A model generated the notes under the pieces. It made no database searches and was not told where the DNA came from. It saw only the letters and a program-made list of their open reading frames with translations. From NCBI GenBank assembly GCA_002391235.1, contig DGRX01000024.1:1-61817 (forward strand): DNA of 61,817 nucleotides, written 5' to 3'. The stretch comes from Treponema sp. UBA4377. GTDB taxonomy: Bacteria > Spirochaetota > Spirochaetia > Treponematales > Treponemataceae. Shown here one piece after another: positions 33,138 through 41,695 of this stretch. The position numbers and the translations under genes were made by a program. Every line of letters begins with the position of its first letter. Position 1 is the first letter of the stretch.

Positions 33138-33810
33138 AATCTTCTTCTTCCTCGGCGCGGCTTTCTAGCGATTCCTCTTCGTCCTCGTCGTCGTCATCAT
33201 CATCGTCATCATCGTCGTCGCGGCCTTTTGAGTCGTTGTCGTCCATATTGAACTCGTCGTCGTCATCGTCGTCTTGAATCAAGGCGCGCTTGATTTTTGG
33301 AGCGGCTCCCGGCGGCTCAAGCTTGACGTGAATCATTCCCTCGACATCTTTGGTATCTTTTCCCAAAGCGATCGCGATTTCGTCAATCAAAAGGGTTCTG
33401 GCGTTGTCGTAGAGCTTGCGTTCCTGAATAGGAAGCTCCTTTATCTTGCTGCGATAGTAAAGGCAGCGAACGATTTTCGCGATGTCGGCGATAGTGCCCT
33501 TTTTGAGCAAGTCCAAATTCATTTGGTAGCGCAATTTCCAATCGCTGGTGATGGGCTCAAAGTCTTCGCCTAAAAGGTTAAGGGCCTTTTTCGCTTCTTT
33601 TGCTTCCACAATCGCGCGGATTCCCAAGTTTTTGGCATTGTTTACGGGAACCATTACAACCATGTCAGAGACTTCAACGTAAATTTTATAGTAGAGTGTT
33701 TTTTCGCCGTTAAATTCTTTTTCGAAAATTTCAGTGATTACGCCAACGCCCTGGCTTGGGTAAACGATTTGTTGTTTGACCTTAAATTCGGTCTTTTTTC
33801 TTGTAGCCAT
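33109..33810 (-). CDS. CarD/CdnL-like RNA polymerase-binding regulator with acidic tail
   Basis: 233 residues. The N-terminal CarD-type Tudor-like domain (VKQQIVYPSQGVGVITEIFEKEF, VPVNNAKNLGIRAI) normally contacts the RNA polymerase beta subunit. The helical middle (about 75-165) would stabilise the open promoter complex. The last 55 residues are nearly all Asp and Glu, encoded by GAC/GAT/GAG repeats; such a tail is not part of the core family. The promoter is TTGCAA, 17 bases, TATAAT (33847-33819), with eight bases to the ATG and no ribosome-binding site. ispDF begins inside the tail region, so translation of the two is linked. Confidence 0.9.
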   Translation of the reverse strand: MATRKKTEFKVKQQIVYPSQGVGVITEIFEKEFNGEKTLYYKIYVEVSDMVVMVPVNNAKNLGIRAIVEAKEAKKALNLLGEDFEPITSDWKLRYQMNLDLLKKGTIADIAKIVRCLYYRSKIKELPIQERKLYDNARTLLIDEIAIALGKDTKDVEGMIHVKLEPPGAAPKIKRALIQDDDDDDEFNMDDNDSKGRDDDDDDDDDDDEDEEESLESRAEEEEDFDDEDDDFN

Positions 33811-33818
33811 ATAAAACT

Positions 33819-33847
33819 ATTATAGCGCATTTTAGGCGAATTTGCAA
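33819..33847 (-). promoter_or_regulatory. Promoter of the carD-like gene, probably leaderless
   Basis: TTGCAA (33847-33842), 17 bases ending in GCGC, TATAAT (33824-33819), eight bases to the ATG at 33810. Confidence 0.75.
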
Positions 33848-33889
33848 GCAAAAAAAAGAAAGAAGCTATTTGCATGAGCTGGGGCGCGA

Positions 33890-33957
33890 TTGCCAGCGCT
33901 CGCAAGAGCGCAGTTGGATAAACTTCCTTAAGCAAAACGGCGGGCTTGCCCGACGTA
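33890..33957 (+). repeat. Repeat module A, third copy
   Basis: TTGCC, hairpin GCGCTC-GCAA-GAGCGC, GTTGGAT, CTTCC, TAAGCAAAA, then a second small hairpin (CGGGC-TT-GCCCG), ending GACGTA. It lies in the 358-base gap between the carD-like gene and the lipoprotein operon. The tetraloop is GCAA here and GCGA elsewhere; both fit GNRA. Confidence 0.75.
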
Positions 33958-33962
33958 GCGGA

Positions 33963-34022
33963 TTAGTCCCCGTGAACTTCGTCGATTAGCGCTTCGTACA
34001 AAAGCATTAAGTCCTTGTCCAC
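33963..34022 (-). pseudogene. Possible gene remnant or very small ORF
   Basis: On the minus strand a frame with gene-like codon choice reads EVALVDKDLMLLYEALIDEVHGD and ends in TAA at 33963. It is open only from about 34090. The only plausible start is GTG at 34022, giving 19 residues, with no clear ribosome-binding site. It looks like the C-terminal end of a lost gene. Low confidence. Confidence 0.3.
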
Positions 34023-34063
34023 AAGCGCGACTTCGCAAAAAAAAGTAAAATTTGCGACATTTG

Positions 34064-34092
34064 TTGACTTTTTGCTAAAATTTCGCTATCTT
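34064..34092 (+). promoter_or_regulatory. Promoter of the lipoprotein operon
   Basis: TTGACT (34064-34069), 17 bases, TATCTT (34087-34092). Both hexamers are the same as in the groES promoter. A leader of about 70 bases follows, ending in AGGAG and the TTG at 34169. Confidence 0.7.
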
Positions 34093-34168
34093 CTAAAGCG
34101 GCCATTTAAGAATTTTGTCTTATCTATGATTCGTTTTGTATTTAGCATTTTTTGTAGGAGAGTTTGCA

Positions 34169-35557
34169 TTGAAATCAGCTAAGCCGGTTCATTTATTTGA
34201 ACTATTTTCTATTATTATTGTCGCGTTGTTGGCGCTAGTTTCTTGTTCCAACGCGGCCTCTTCGTCAGGCTCTGGGCCCAGCGCAAGCGACGAGTTTGAA
34301 AATGATTCTGTTGTGGTGGAATGGGAGCCTTTTGTCGCAAAATACGAGGCCACCGCAAGTGGAAAGCCTGCTTACGCTGAAGACAGGGCGAGCGACAGTT
34401 CCGGAGATTATTCAATTGACTATCAGTGGCAGCTGGCTTTAAGCGCTGACGCGGACTCTGGCTCTTGGGAAGACAAGCAGTCGGCCAGCTCCGGCGAAGA
34501 TTTCTTTTACGAGCCGAGCGCAAGCGACATCGGAAAATTCCTTAGGGTGAAAATTGGCTGGAAATTTGAAGGCAAGGATCAAAGCCCGATTTTTTCAAAG
34601 GCCGTTAAAATCGAAAACCGCTTGGACTTGTCCGGCCTTTCGTATAACGACTATGTCAAAGAAGGCTCTTGCGTTGACCAAAGCAAAGTCACAGGAACGA
34701 TAAAAGACCTTAGCGGACAGACTGTAAGCGGTTGCTCCATAAAGGCGCTTGAGCCGGACGAGGCGATGTTTTTTTCGGATTACGCTTTGTTTGAAGTTTC
34801 TTGCGAAAGCCAAAGCCACCCGACGGAACTGGCCGCGATTTTTGTTCCGGTTCAGGGCGTTTTGAGCTTGGATGACGTTCCGCCGCTTTCTGCCAATTTT
34901 GAAAGCATTTCCAAGGGAAAGGTGAAATTCAGCGCCGCCGCAAGCAGGCTTGAATATTCGCTGGACGGCTCGGATTACGCCGCCCTTGATACGGTGGAAA
35001 TCAATAAAGGAACCGGCGACTTTGAGGACGGCGACATTATTTTTGTCAGAAAAAAAGCTGCGGGTGTAAAATACGACGCTCAAGGCGCGGAATACATCGA
35101 CACTGCCGACATCGGCTACAGAATGGAAAGCGAGCCTGTCAAGGTTGTCGTCCAAACGAACAACGTTGGCGTCGCCACAAGCGTGGGCGTTGACATCATC
35201 AAAGCCATTTCAAATATTGAAATAGACTTGTTTAAATCTGAGATTTCCGCCAGCGGCTCTAGCGGCATGGTAGCGGTAACGGCCATGCTGTCAAACGACG
35301 AAGCGATCCAGGAATTGTTTGACGCGGTAAAGGTTTACAGATGGTTTGTCGACGATTCGGAAATAATTACAAACGACCCGACGGCGGACATGTACTGGGC
35401 CGGCGACGGACAAACCCTTATCTTGAACAAGGACAAGCTTGAGGCCGACACTTATCAAGTTGAATGCCGGGTAAGCTTTAAGGCGGATCCTGAAGACTCT
35501 GAAGAAGAAGAGTTCTCGTTGGTTGGAAAGCAAATTTCCGTAACGGTGACAAAATAG
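34169..35557 (+). CDS. Lipoprotein with beta-rich repeats
   Basis: 462 residues. The TTG at 34169 lies eight bases after AGGAG. The signal sequence ends in a lipobox (LLALVSC), so the protein should be lipid-anchored. The mature part opens with a low-complexity Ser/Gly/Ala stretch, then two or more immunoglobulin-like segments (YSIDYQWQLALSADADSGSWED; IGKFLRVKIGWKFEG), the pattern of bacterial Ig-like surface domains. A C-terminal segment (VKVYRWFVDDSEIITND, LEADTYQVECRVSF) is another such domain. The function is unknown. It lies nine bases before the large lipoprotein gene, so the two are probably co-expressed at the cell surface. Confidence 0.75.
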   Translation: MKSAKPVHLFELFSIIIVALLALVSCSNAASSSGSGPSASDEFENDSVVVEWEPFVAKYEATASGKPAYAEDRASDSSGDYSIDYQWQLALSADADSGSWEDKQSASSGEDFFYEPSASDIGKFLRVKIGWKFEGKDQSPIFSKAVKIENRLDLSGLSYNDYVKEGSCVDQSKVTGTIKDLSGQTVSGCSIKALEPDEAMFFSDYALFEVSCESQSHPTELAAIFVPVQGVLSLDDVPPLSANFESISKGKVKFSAAASRLEYSLDGSDYAALDTVEINKGTGDFEDGDIIFVRKKAAGVKYDAQGAEYIDTADIGYRMESEPVKVVVQTNNVGVATSVGVDIIKAISNIEIDLFKSEISASGSSGMVAVTAMLSNDEAIQELFDAVKVYRWFVDDSEIITNDPTADMYWAGDGQTLILNKDKLEADTYQVECRVSFKADPEDSEEEEFSLVGKQISVTVTK

Positions 35558-35566
35558 GAGGCTGGC

Positions 35567-38500
35567 ATGAAAGCTATTGAAAACTATTCCAGATTGAACG
35601 TTAAGAAAATTTTGCGCGCCATGCTTCTTTGCGCGGCTTTGCCTTTTGCTTTTGCCTCTTGCACGGCCATCCTTGACACGCCTAACGCCGACGAAGGCAA
35701 CGCTTCAAGCCAGGGAGGAGTGTCAGCTTCCGGCGAGGCTGTCATAACTTTTAGCGTTGACAATGGAAGCGGCGCCAAGACCGCCTTTCCGACATTCTTG
35801 CCGGCTGACTTGACGGGCATTTCGATTGACTATAGCCAGGAAGACTCTGACGAGTCCGAGTCGGCGGGCTACTGGGAAAGCTACGCTGACATGAAAAACG
35901 CTTCCTTGGCCTTTAAGACCGGAACTTTTTATTTTGAAATTTTCGCAAACATTAACGACAACTTCTTTTACGAAAAAAAGAAAATAGAAGTCACAAGCGG
36001 AAACAATTCAATAACCTTCTCGCCGGTCTTGCTCAACATGGCGGAGTTCGCCTCGCTAAAGCACGGAAGCGGAAGCGTAAAAATAACTTTAAGCTACAAC
36101 ACGGACAATGTTAAAGTCGTCACCGGCGGCCTTTACAGCATGGACGGAGAGAAAATCCCCGGCTTTAACGACGAGGCGCTTGAGCAATTGACGGGCGGAA
36201 AAGTTGTCTACGCAAAGAGCGACGTTCCAAGCGGAACTTATTTGGCCGCCTTTAAGTTTTACGCCGACGACGAAAAGACAATGCTTTTGGGCATCTTTAG
36301 GGAATACGCTTACATAGCCTCCGGCCTTGAAAGCGTTTCTTCGCCGACAATCGATGCCTTGGGAAGCCTTTTTAAGATTGAATATGAATTGAATGACGGC
36401 GAGTTCAAGGCCGGCGAAACCGCGCCCGGCAGCTACACAAGGCGGACCGACGGCTTTGCGCTTCCGGAGCCAGTAAAGGCCGGCGCTGTTTTTGCCGGCT
36501 GGTACGAGTCGGCTGTTTTTTCCGGCGAGCCGGTCGCGGGCATTCCCTACGGAACGGCTGGAAACAAAAAGTTCTACGCAAAATGGACTCCTGCCGACAA
36601 AATTAAGATAACATATAACGCGAACGGCGGAACGATAACGACAAGCGAGCAGGAAATTTCCATCGACACTTTGACTGAGCTGAAGACCGCGTCCGCGCTT
36701 GGCCTTCTTCCTCCGGCAGGAAAAAGGTTTTTAGGCTGGGCTTCGACTTCCTCCGCGACCGAGGCTGAGTACACTGACGGCCAGTCGGTGAAATTTTCCG
36801 CCGCCACAACTTTGTACGCGCTTTGGTCGGATGTCGCCACTGACGAGGACAAAACCAAGGACACCGACAAGGACGGCTTGACCGACTACGACGAGCTTAC
36901 AAAATACTTTACCGACCCGACAAGCCCCGACACCGACGGCGACGGCTGGAAAGACGGCGAAGAAATCCGCATGTACAGCGCCAACACGCTTTCGTTCAGC
37001 CCCCTTATCGCCGACACGCCAAACTTGGAAGTCACCTTTGACGGAAAGCCGACGATTTACTACAAGTACACGACTTCGGAAGGAAAGTCTTCAAGCGAAA
37101 CCGTTTCCACCAACAATGGAACGACAGGCAGCTCTTCCACCACAAGGACAAACACGATAACGCACAGCCTTGTGAACGGATGGAGCGGACAGGTTGCTTT
37201 TGGCCATAAGTGGGGAGTCGTTGGCAACGGCGCCACTGCGGAAACCAACTGGCAGGTCACGTTAGGCTATAACGGAAACGTTTCGATAGGCGACACTTAC
37301 ACCTTTAGCCAAGCGGCAAGCCAAGGCTGGTCAAAGTCATGGTCAAACGGAAAAAGCGAATCTGAAACTTCCGGAAAGACTATGACAGGCGGCGTTATCT
37401 TGATCAACGCAAAATTCAAGAACCCCAGCAACACCGCCTACAACGTAAAGAACGTAAATGTTTCGATTAAAAGAATTCCCAACAACGTTCTTAGCTCAGC
37501 CATTCCGATGGCCAGCATTCCGGTAAAGGAACTTGGCGTTATCGCTCCGGGAGCGGAAAGCGCGTATGTAATAGAAAAGGACTTGACTTTGGCCCAGACG
37601 GAAGAGCTTTTAAAGTGGTCTTCGGGCTTGAGCATTGAAGTTGCCGGCTACACAATCTCCACCTTCCAAAACGGCGTTTTGCAGCCCAACGACTTTACCG
37701 AAGCGTTGACCCGCGTAAAGGCGCAGACGGCGGAAGTCAACATCGATTTTGGCGCTGGAAGCGGTCTTTCTCCGCAAAAGTTCAATGTCGCTGTAAAGAA
37801 TAAATACAACAAGAACTCCACAGGCTTAGACGACATGTATGTAAAGCCCACGCTAAAAGAAGTCTTTGAAAAAATATTGAACTATAAGGCGGGAAAAGAC
37901 ATTGTCGTTCATAACCGCGGCTATTTGGACTCGCTAAAGAATATTTCAAACGCCGCGTCCGGAAAAGACGGCGTGTGGTTCATAAGCCATCTAAAGACTG
38001 AAAACGGAACAAAGAAAAAGACTCTTTACGTTCCGTTCATTGACTCCGTTCCTGCGGACAAAAAATGGAATTTAGGCAATATTGTCCTGAATCCCGGCGA
38101 TGTCATTAACATATTCTACAGCGTTGACCAGGACGAGGACGGCCTGCCGTTAAACGAAGAGCTTATTTACGGGACTAAGGACGACAATCCTGACACTGAC
38201 GGCGACGGCCTTAACGACTTTGAGGAGGTCTTTGGATGGTACAAGGAGGGCTACCTTGTCCCGACATATTCGCCGACAAGCAAAGTCAAGACAAGCCCCG
38301 TCAACAAGGACACCGACGGCGACGACCTTTTGGACTACTCCAGCAATTCCGACTTGAGGGACACGGATCCGTTAACTCCAAAATCAAGCGACGACACTCG
38401 CCTTGGAACGGTAAAATACGCCACTACCTTGGGCGGAACCTTTAAGGATTTTTCTTTTGACTCAAGCGGAAAAGCCTCTCTTGACGGTTTGTACGAATAC

Positions 38501-39640
38501 ATTTATTTGGACATAACTCCAAAAATCTCCTTTGCAAAGATAAAGGCTAGGCAAGAGAACGGCGACTATTCCGATCTTAGCAAAAACAAAGTCATTAAGC
38601 TTGGCTTGGGATTGAATAAAATCGTGGTCATGTGCGTGGCTCCCAGCGGAAAGACCCAGGAATACACGCTTACCGTCAATTCAAAGCTGCGCTCGATGGA
38701 AAGTTTTAAGGCAAGCAGCGAGGCGACTGGCGGCGGAGTCACATACTTTACTTGGAAGTCCTACGCCGACGACAGAATGAAGCTTAGCGCGGGCGGATAC
38801 GTTTTGTATGGAGTCAAGGGAAGAAGCCAGCCTGTTTTTGGCGACGACACGCTTGACGAGACCAAGGCCGCGACGGAAGACACGCCTGACTCAAACTTTA
38901 AGGACAAGTCTGAGTTCTGGGTAAAGCTGACCCCGGACATTTTGGGCAAAGGCCTCCTTTCGCTCAAACAGCTTGCAACCGGAACTCAGTACGGCTTTTA
39001 CATTTTTGGATACACGACGGATCCAAAAGGCGACTATGTTTCGGTTTGTCTTGGAAAGCAGTTTTTAGTAACGGGAAACGCCGAAAAAGGAACCCTTCGC
39101 ATTCGCGCCCGCTATATCCGCGACTTGGAAGACCATGACGGCGGCCACCAGGAATCCGAGTATTACTGGAATTTTGAAGACACAAGCGTGATGAATTTTG
39201 GAAAGCTTTCCGTTGACAGAGAACGTTGGTTCAACGCCGACGACAGCTCTGCCCCCTATTATTCTTGGGGCGACAGCAAGGAGCATAAGGAAGAGCCAAC
39301 CGACACCACTAAGATGATTACGCTCAACGCGGAGTTCAGCCGCAAAAAAGACCAAAGCTTTACGGTTTACTGGCACGGAAAGGAAGCCGACAAGTACACT
39401 TACCTTGACGACTACCTTGGAACGGTTACCGCGGTCTTTAAGTACAGCTCCGCCGCGGACAAGTGGACTTGCAGTTGGAACTGCGCCGGTGCGGAGTCAA
39501 AAAAAATTGGCGGAACGTACACGATAACTTCAAACGAAAAGCAGCTCAAAAACAAGTGGCAGATAATCAACGAGTCTTCGGGCGAGATTGAGTTTGTCTG
39601 GGACTGGAGTTGGGACAAAGATTTGGACGCCGCAGAGTAA
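35567..39640 (+). CDS. Large lipoprotein resembling binary-toxin protective antigen
   Basis: 1357 residues with signal sequence and lipobox (FAFASC, Cys32). In order: an unassigned beta domain (40-260); two InlB-type repeats (about 268-335 and 346-420, each with GW in the middle and a closing AxW); a calcium-binding TSP3-like motif (DKDGLTDYDE, DTDGDGW; about 434-465); a region of about 350 residues resembling domain 2 of anthrax protective antigen and clostridial binary toxin B; a second calcium motif (DTDGDGLNDFEE, about 880); a cadherin-like beta-sandwich (about 945-1035); and C-terminal beta domains. The PA-like part has a Ser/Thr/Asn-rich alternating stretch (about 505-600) followed by INAKFKNPSNTAYNVKN, like the PA pore-forming loop and the strand after it. 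The assignment is from memory of the family. The SD AGGAGG fixes the start. Confidence 0.7.
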   Translation: MKAIENYSRLNVKKILRAMLLCAALPFAFASCTAILDTPNADEGNASSQGGVSASGEAVITFSVDNGSGAKTAFPTFLPADLTGISIDYSQEDSDESESAGYWESYADMKNASLAFKTGTFYFEIFANINDNFFYEKKKIEVTSGNNSITFSPVLLNMAEFASLKHGSGSVKITLSYNTDNVKVVTGGLYSMDGEKIPGFNDEALEQLTGGKVVYAKSDVPSGTYLAAFKFYADDEKTMLLGIFREYAYIASGLESVSSPTIDALGSLFKIEYELNDGEFKAGETAPGSYTRRTDGFALPEPVKAGAVFAGWYESAVFSGEPVAGIPYGTAGNKKFYAKWTPADKIKITYNANGGTITTSEQEISIDTLTELKTASALGLLPPAGKRFLGWASTSSATEAEYTDGQSVKFSAATTLYALWSDVATDEDKTKDTDKDGLTDYDELTKYFTDPTSPDTDGDGWKDGEEIRMYSANTLSFSPLIADTPNLEVTFDGKPTIYYKYTTSEGKSSSETVSTNNGTTGSSSTTRTNTITHSLVNGWSGQVAFGHKWGVVGNGATAETNWQVTLGYNGNVSIGDTYTFSQAASQGWSKSWSNGKSESETSGKTMTGGVILINAKFKNPSNTAYNVKNVNVSIKRIPNNVLSSAIPMASIPVKELGVIAPGAESAYVIEKDLTLAQTEELLKWSSGLSIEVAGYTISTFQNGVLQPNDFTEALTRVKAQTAEVNIDFGAGSGLSPQKFNVAVKNKYNKNSTGLDDMYVKPTLKEVFEKILNYKAGKDIVVHNRGYLDSLKNISNAASGKDGVWFISHLKTENGTKKKTLYVPFIDSVPADKKWNLGNIVLNPGDVINIFYSVDQDEDGLPLNEELIYGTKDDNPDTDGDGLNDFEEVFGWYKEGYLVPTYSPTSKVKTSPVNKDTDGDDLLDYSSNSDLRDTDPLTPKSSDDTRLGTVKYATTLGGTFKDFSFDSSGKASLDGLYEYIYLDITPKISFAKIKARQENGDYSDLSKNKVIKLGLGLNKIVVMCVAPSGKTQEYTLTVNSKLRSMESFKASSEATGGGVTYFTWKSYADDRMKLSAGGYVLYGVKGRSQPVFGDDTLDETKAATEDTPDSNFKDKSEFWVKLTPDILGKGLLSLKQLATGTQYGFYIFGYTTDPKGDYVSVCLGKQFLVTGNAEKGTLRIRARYIRDLEDHDGGHQESEYYWNFEDTSVMNFGKLSVDRERWFNADDSSAPYYSWGDSKEHKEEPTDTTKMITLNAEFSRKKDQSFTVYWHGKEADKYTYLDDYLGTVTAVFKYSSAADKWTCSWNCAGAESKKIGGTYTITSNEKQLKNKWQIINESSGEIEFVWDWSWDKDLDAAE

Positions 39641-39646
39641 GACTGA

Positions 39647-39680
39647 GTCAAGGCGCGCTTCGCGTAAAGCCTTGCCCGTT
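39647..39680 (+). repeat. Partial module C-like segment
   Basis: GAGTCAAGGC, then CGCTTCGCGTAAAGCCTTG, resembles the central part of module C (compare 60497-60524). It merges with the terminator that follows. Confidence 0.4.
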
Positions 39681-39698
39681 TGGGCAAGGCTTTTTTTT
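39666..39698 (+). terminator. Intrinsic terminator after the PA-like lipoprotein gene
   Basis: AAAGCCTTGCCC (39666-39677), loop GTTT, GGGCAAGGCTTT (39682-39693), running into a tract of eight T. Confidence 0.92.
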
Positions 39699-39701
39699 GG
39701 C

Positions 39702-39730
39702 TTGATTTTTTGGAGAATTTAGTTTAAAAT
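39702..39730 (+). promoter_or_regulatory. Promoter of the amylase-family gene, probably leaderless
   Basis: TTGATT (39702-39707), 17 bases, TAAAAT (39725-39730), seven bases to the ATG at 39738, no ribosome-binding site. Confidence 0.7.
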
Positions 39731-39737
39731 CGCCTCT

Positions 39738-41309
39738 ATGAAGAAAGTTTTGTCAGCGGTTCTGTCCTTGTCTCTTTTTGCGTTTGTTTCATGCGCGAAA
39801 TCCGGAGGCTCGCTTATGAAAGGAAGTCGGAAATTTGAGCCGCGAAGCGGCGTTTATTACAGCCTTTTCGTTCGTTCTTTCGCTGACAGCGACGGAGACG
39901 GCGTCGGCGATTTTAACGGAATCCTTTCAAAATTGGACTATCTTGAAGAATTGGGAATCACAGGAATTTGGCTTTTGCCGATTTACGCCTCCCACTCTTA
40001 CCACGGATACGACGTTGACGACTATTATCAGACCAATCCCCAGTACGGAACGCTCAAGGAATTTGAACGCCTTTGCGACGAATGCAAAAGGCGTTCTATA
40101 GCGGTCATCTTGGACATTCCATTAAACCATTCTTCAATCCACAACCAATGGTTCCAGGACTCCATCGATCCCAAGAATCCAAAGCATTCCTGGTACCGAT
40201 GGGCCGCTCCCGACGCAAAGGACATTAATCTAAAGGGCAGCGCTTGGGGCCACAAGGTTTGGAATCTGCTTGGAGGAAACTATTACAGCGGCCTGTATTC
40301 TTCCGGCATGCCGGACTTTAACCATGACAATCCAGAGGTTAGGGCGGAGTTTAGAAAAATCTTGGCCTTTTGGCTTTCAAAGGGAGTCAGCGGCTTCCGC
40401 TTTGACGCGGCCAACCATTTGTACGACGCGGTCAAAATGCCGGTAAGCGTTAAAAATTGCAAAGAAAGGGCAATAGCCTTTTGGTCGGAAATGGTCGATT
40501 ACGTTTTGAGCGTAAAGCCAAGCTCTTACATGGTTGGAGAGGTTTGGGACTCCGACGGAATCAGGGCCGACTATATGCGCGCTCTTCCTTCAACCTTTCA
40601 CTTTGACATAGGCTCAAAAATCATCGACGTGGTCAAAAAATCCGAAGCGTCAAACAATTCCATTGCGGTTGCGGCCTTTAACGCCTACACCCTTGCGGCG
40701 GAAGAAAACCCTGATTTTATCGACGCTCCTTTTTTGACCAACCACGACCAAAATCGTTCCGCGCTTCATTTTAAGAACGATCCTGAATCCATAAAGCTTG
40801 CCGCGTCCCTTTACTTGTTCTTGCCGGGAATCCCCTTTGTTTACTACGGCGAGGAATTGGGAATGAACGGAGCCAAGCCCGACGAGCAAATCCGTTCCCC
40901 ATTTCTTTGGTCAAAACTTTCGCCAAACTTTCAGACTAGCTGGATGGAGTCAAAGTACAACGCAAAAACAAGCCCTATGGACGAGCAAAATGCCGACCGC
41001 AATTCCATTCTTAATTATTACAGAAAGGCCATTCAATTTAGGGTAAAAAACGAGGAATGGTTTAAAGGCGTCTTTTATCCGGAAAAAACAAGCAATTCGT
41101 CTATCGTTTCTTGGATGTACTTGTTAAAGAACGGCAAGCGCTTGTGGTGCTTTTTTAACGTTTCGGAAAACGAACAGGTTTTCAAGCGGCCTAGCGGCAG
41201 CGAGGACGCGATGATAATTTTCAGTCAAAAGAACGGTTCCGCGTTGACCAACGAGTCATTAAGGCTTCCGCCCAAAAGCGCGATGCTTTTTGGCAACGTT
41301 TATAAGTGA
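39738..41309 (+). CDS. Alpha-amylase family (GH13) lipoprotein
   Basis: 523 residues. Lipobox FAFVSC puts it on a membrane surface. The GH13 barrel shows SFADSDGDGVGDFNGI, DIPLNHSS (conserved region I), GFRFDAANH with nucleophile D223 (region II), VGEVWD with acid/base E268 (region III) and LTNHDQNR with D337 (region IV). GDGVGDFNGI is typical of oligo-1,6-glucosidase/neopullulanase-like members. The protein should cut alpha-glucan oligosaccharides outside the cytoplasm, with products taken up by transporters. A Thr/Ala-free C-terminal beta domain completes the fold. The ATG follows the -10 box by seven bases. It is separated by a terminator from the PA-like lipoprotein gene. Confidence 0.92.
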   Translation: MKKVLSAVLSLSLFAFVSCAKSGGSLMKGSRKFEPRSGVYYSLFVRSFADSDGDGVGDFNGILSKLDYLEELGITGIWLLPIYASHSYHGYDVDDYYQTNPQYGTLKEFERLCDECKRRSIAVILDIPLNHSSIHNQWFQDSIDPKNPKHSWYRWAAPDAKDINLKGSAWGHKVWNLLGGNYYSGLYSSGMPDFNHDNPEVRAEFRKILAFWLSKGVSGFRFDAANHLYDAVKMPVSVKNCKERAIAFWSEMVDYVLSVKPSSYMVGEVWDSDGIRADYMRALPSTFHFDIGSKIIDVVKKSEASNNSIAVAAFNAYTLAAEENPDFIDAPFLTNHDQNRSALHFKNDPESIKLAASLYLFLPGIPFVYYGEELGMNGAKPDEQIRSPFLWSKLSPNFQTSWMESKYNAKTSPMDEQNADRNSILNYYRKAIQFRVKNEEWFKGVFYPEKTSNSSIVSWMYLLKNGKRLWCFFNVSENEQVFKRPSGSEDAMIIFSQKNGSALTNESLRLPPKSAMLFGNVYK

Positions 41310-41326
41310 ATTTTTAGAAAAAAAAT

Positions 41327-41355
41327 TTGACTTTTGTCAAAAAATTTCTTATCTT
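41327..41355 (+). promoter_or_regulatory. groES promoter
   Basis: TTGACT (41327-41332), 17 bases, TATCTT (41350-41355), followed by AAGGAG before the ATG at 41376. No CIRCE inverted repeat is visible. Confidence 0.65.
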
Positions 41356-41375
41356 TAAATATAAGGAGCATCAAA

Positions 41376-41651
41376 ATGAAAGTTAAACCTTTAGCTGACC
41401 GTGTATTGTTAAAGGCCGAAAAGGCCGAAAGCAAAACCGCTTCTGGAATCATCATTCCTGACGCGGCTCAGGAAAAAACTCAGACTGCAGTGGTTGAAGC
41501 AGTTGGTCCTGGAACAGAAAAAGATCCGATCACCGTTAAGAAGGGCGATCGAGTTATGTACGACAAATATTCCGGAACTCAAGTTAAGATTGACGGCGAA
41601 GAATACCTTATCTGCAAGATGAGCGACATCATCGCCGTTTTGGAAAAATAA
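41376..41651 (+). CDS. groES: Co-chaperonin GroES
   Basis: 91 residues, the normal length of about 95. It caps the GroEL chamber as a heptamer during protein folding in the cytosol. Visible signatures are KPLADRVLLKAEKAESKTASGIIIP (mobile loop), VEAVGPGT, KKGDRVMYDKYSGT and the C-terminal EYLICKMSDIIAVL. The ATG at 41376 follows AAGGAG; upstream in-frame codons belong to the promoter region. No groEL gene follows, so groES is unlinked here, as is common in spirochaetes. Confidence 0.97.
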   Translation: MKVKPLADRVLLKAEKAESKTASGIIIPDAAQEKTQTAVVEAVGPGTEKDPITVKKGDRVMYDKYSGTQVKIDGEEYLICKMSDIIAVLEK

Positions 41652-41695
41652 GGCAAAAGCGGCGGCTCAAGGCTTGACCGATTCGAGCCTTGGGT

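Noticed and set aside
41310..41375. CIRCE element before groES
   Set aside because: No TTAGCACTC inverted repeat is present, only an ordinary promoter.
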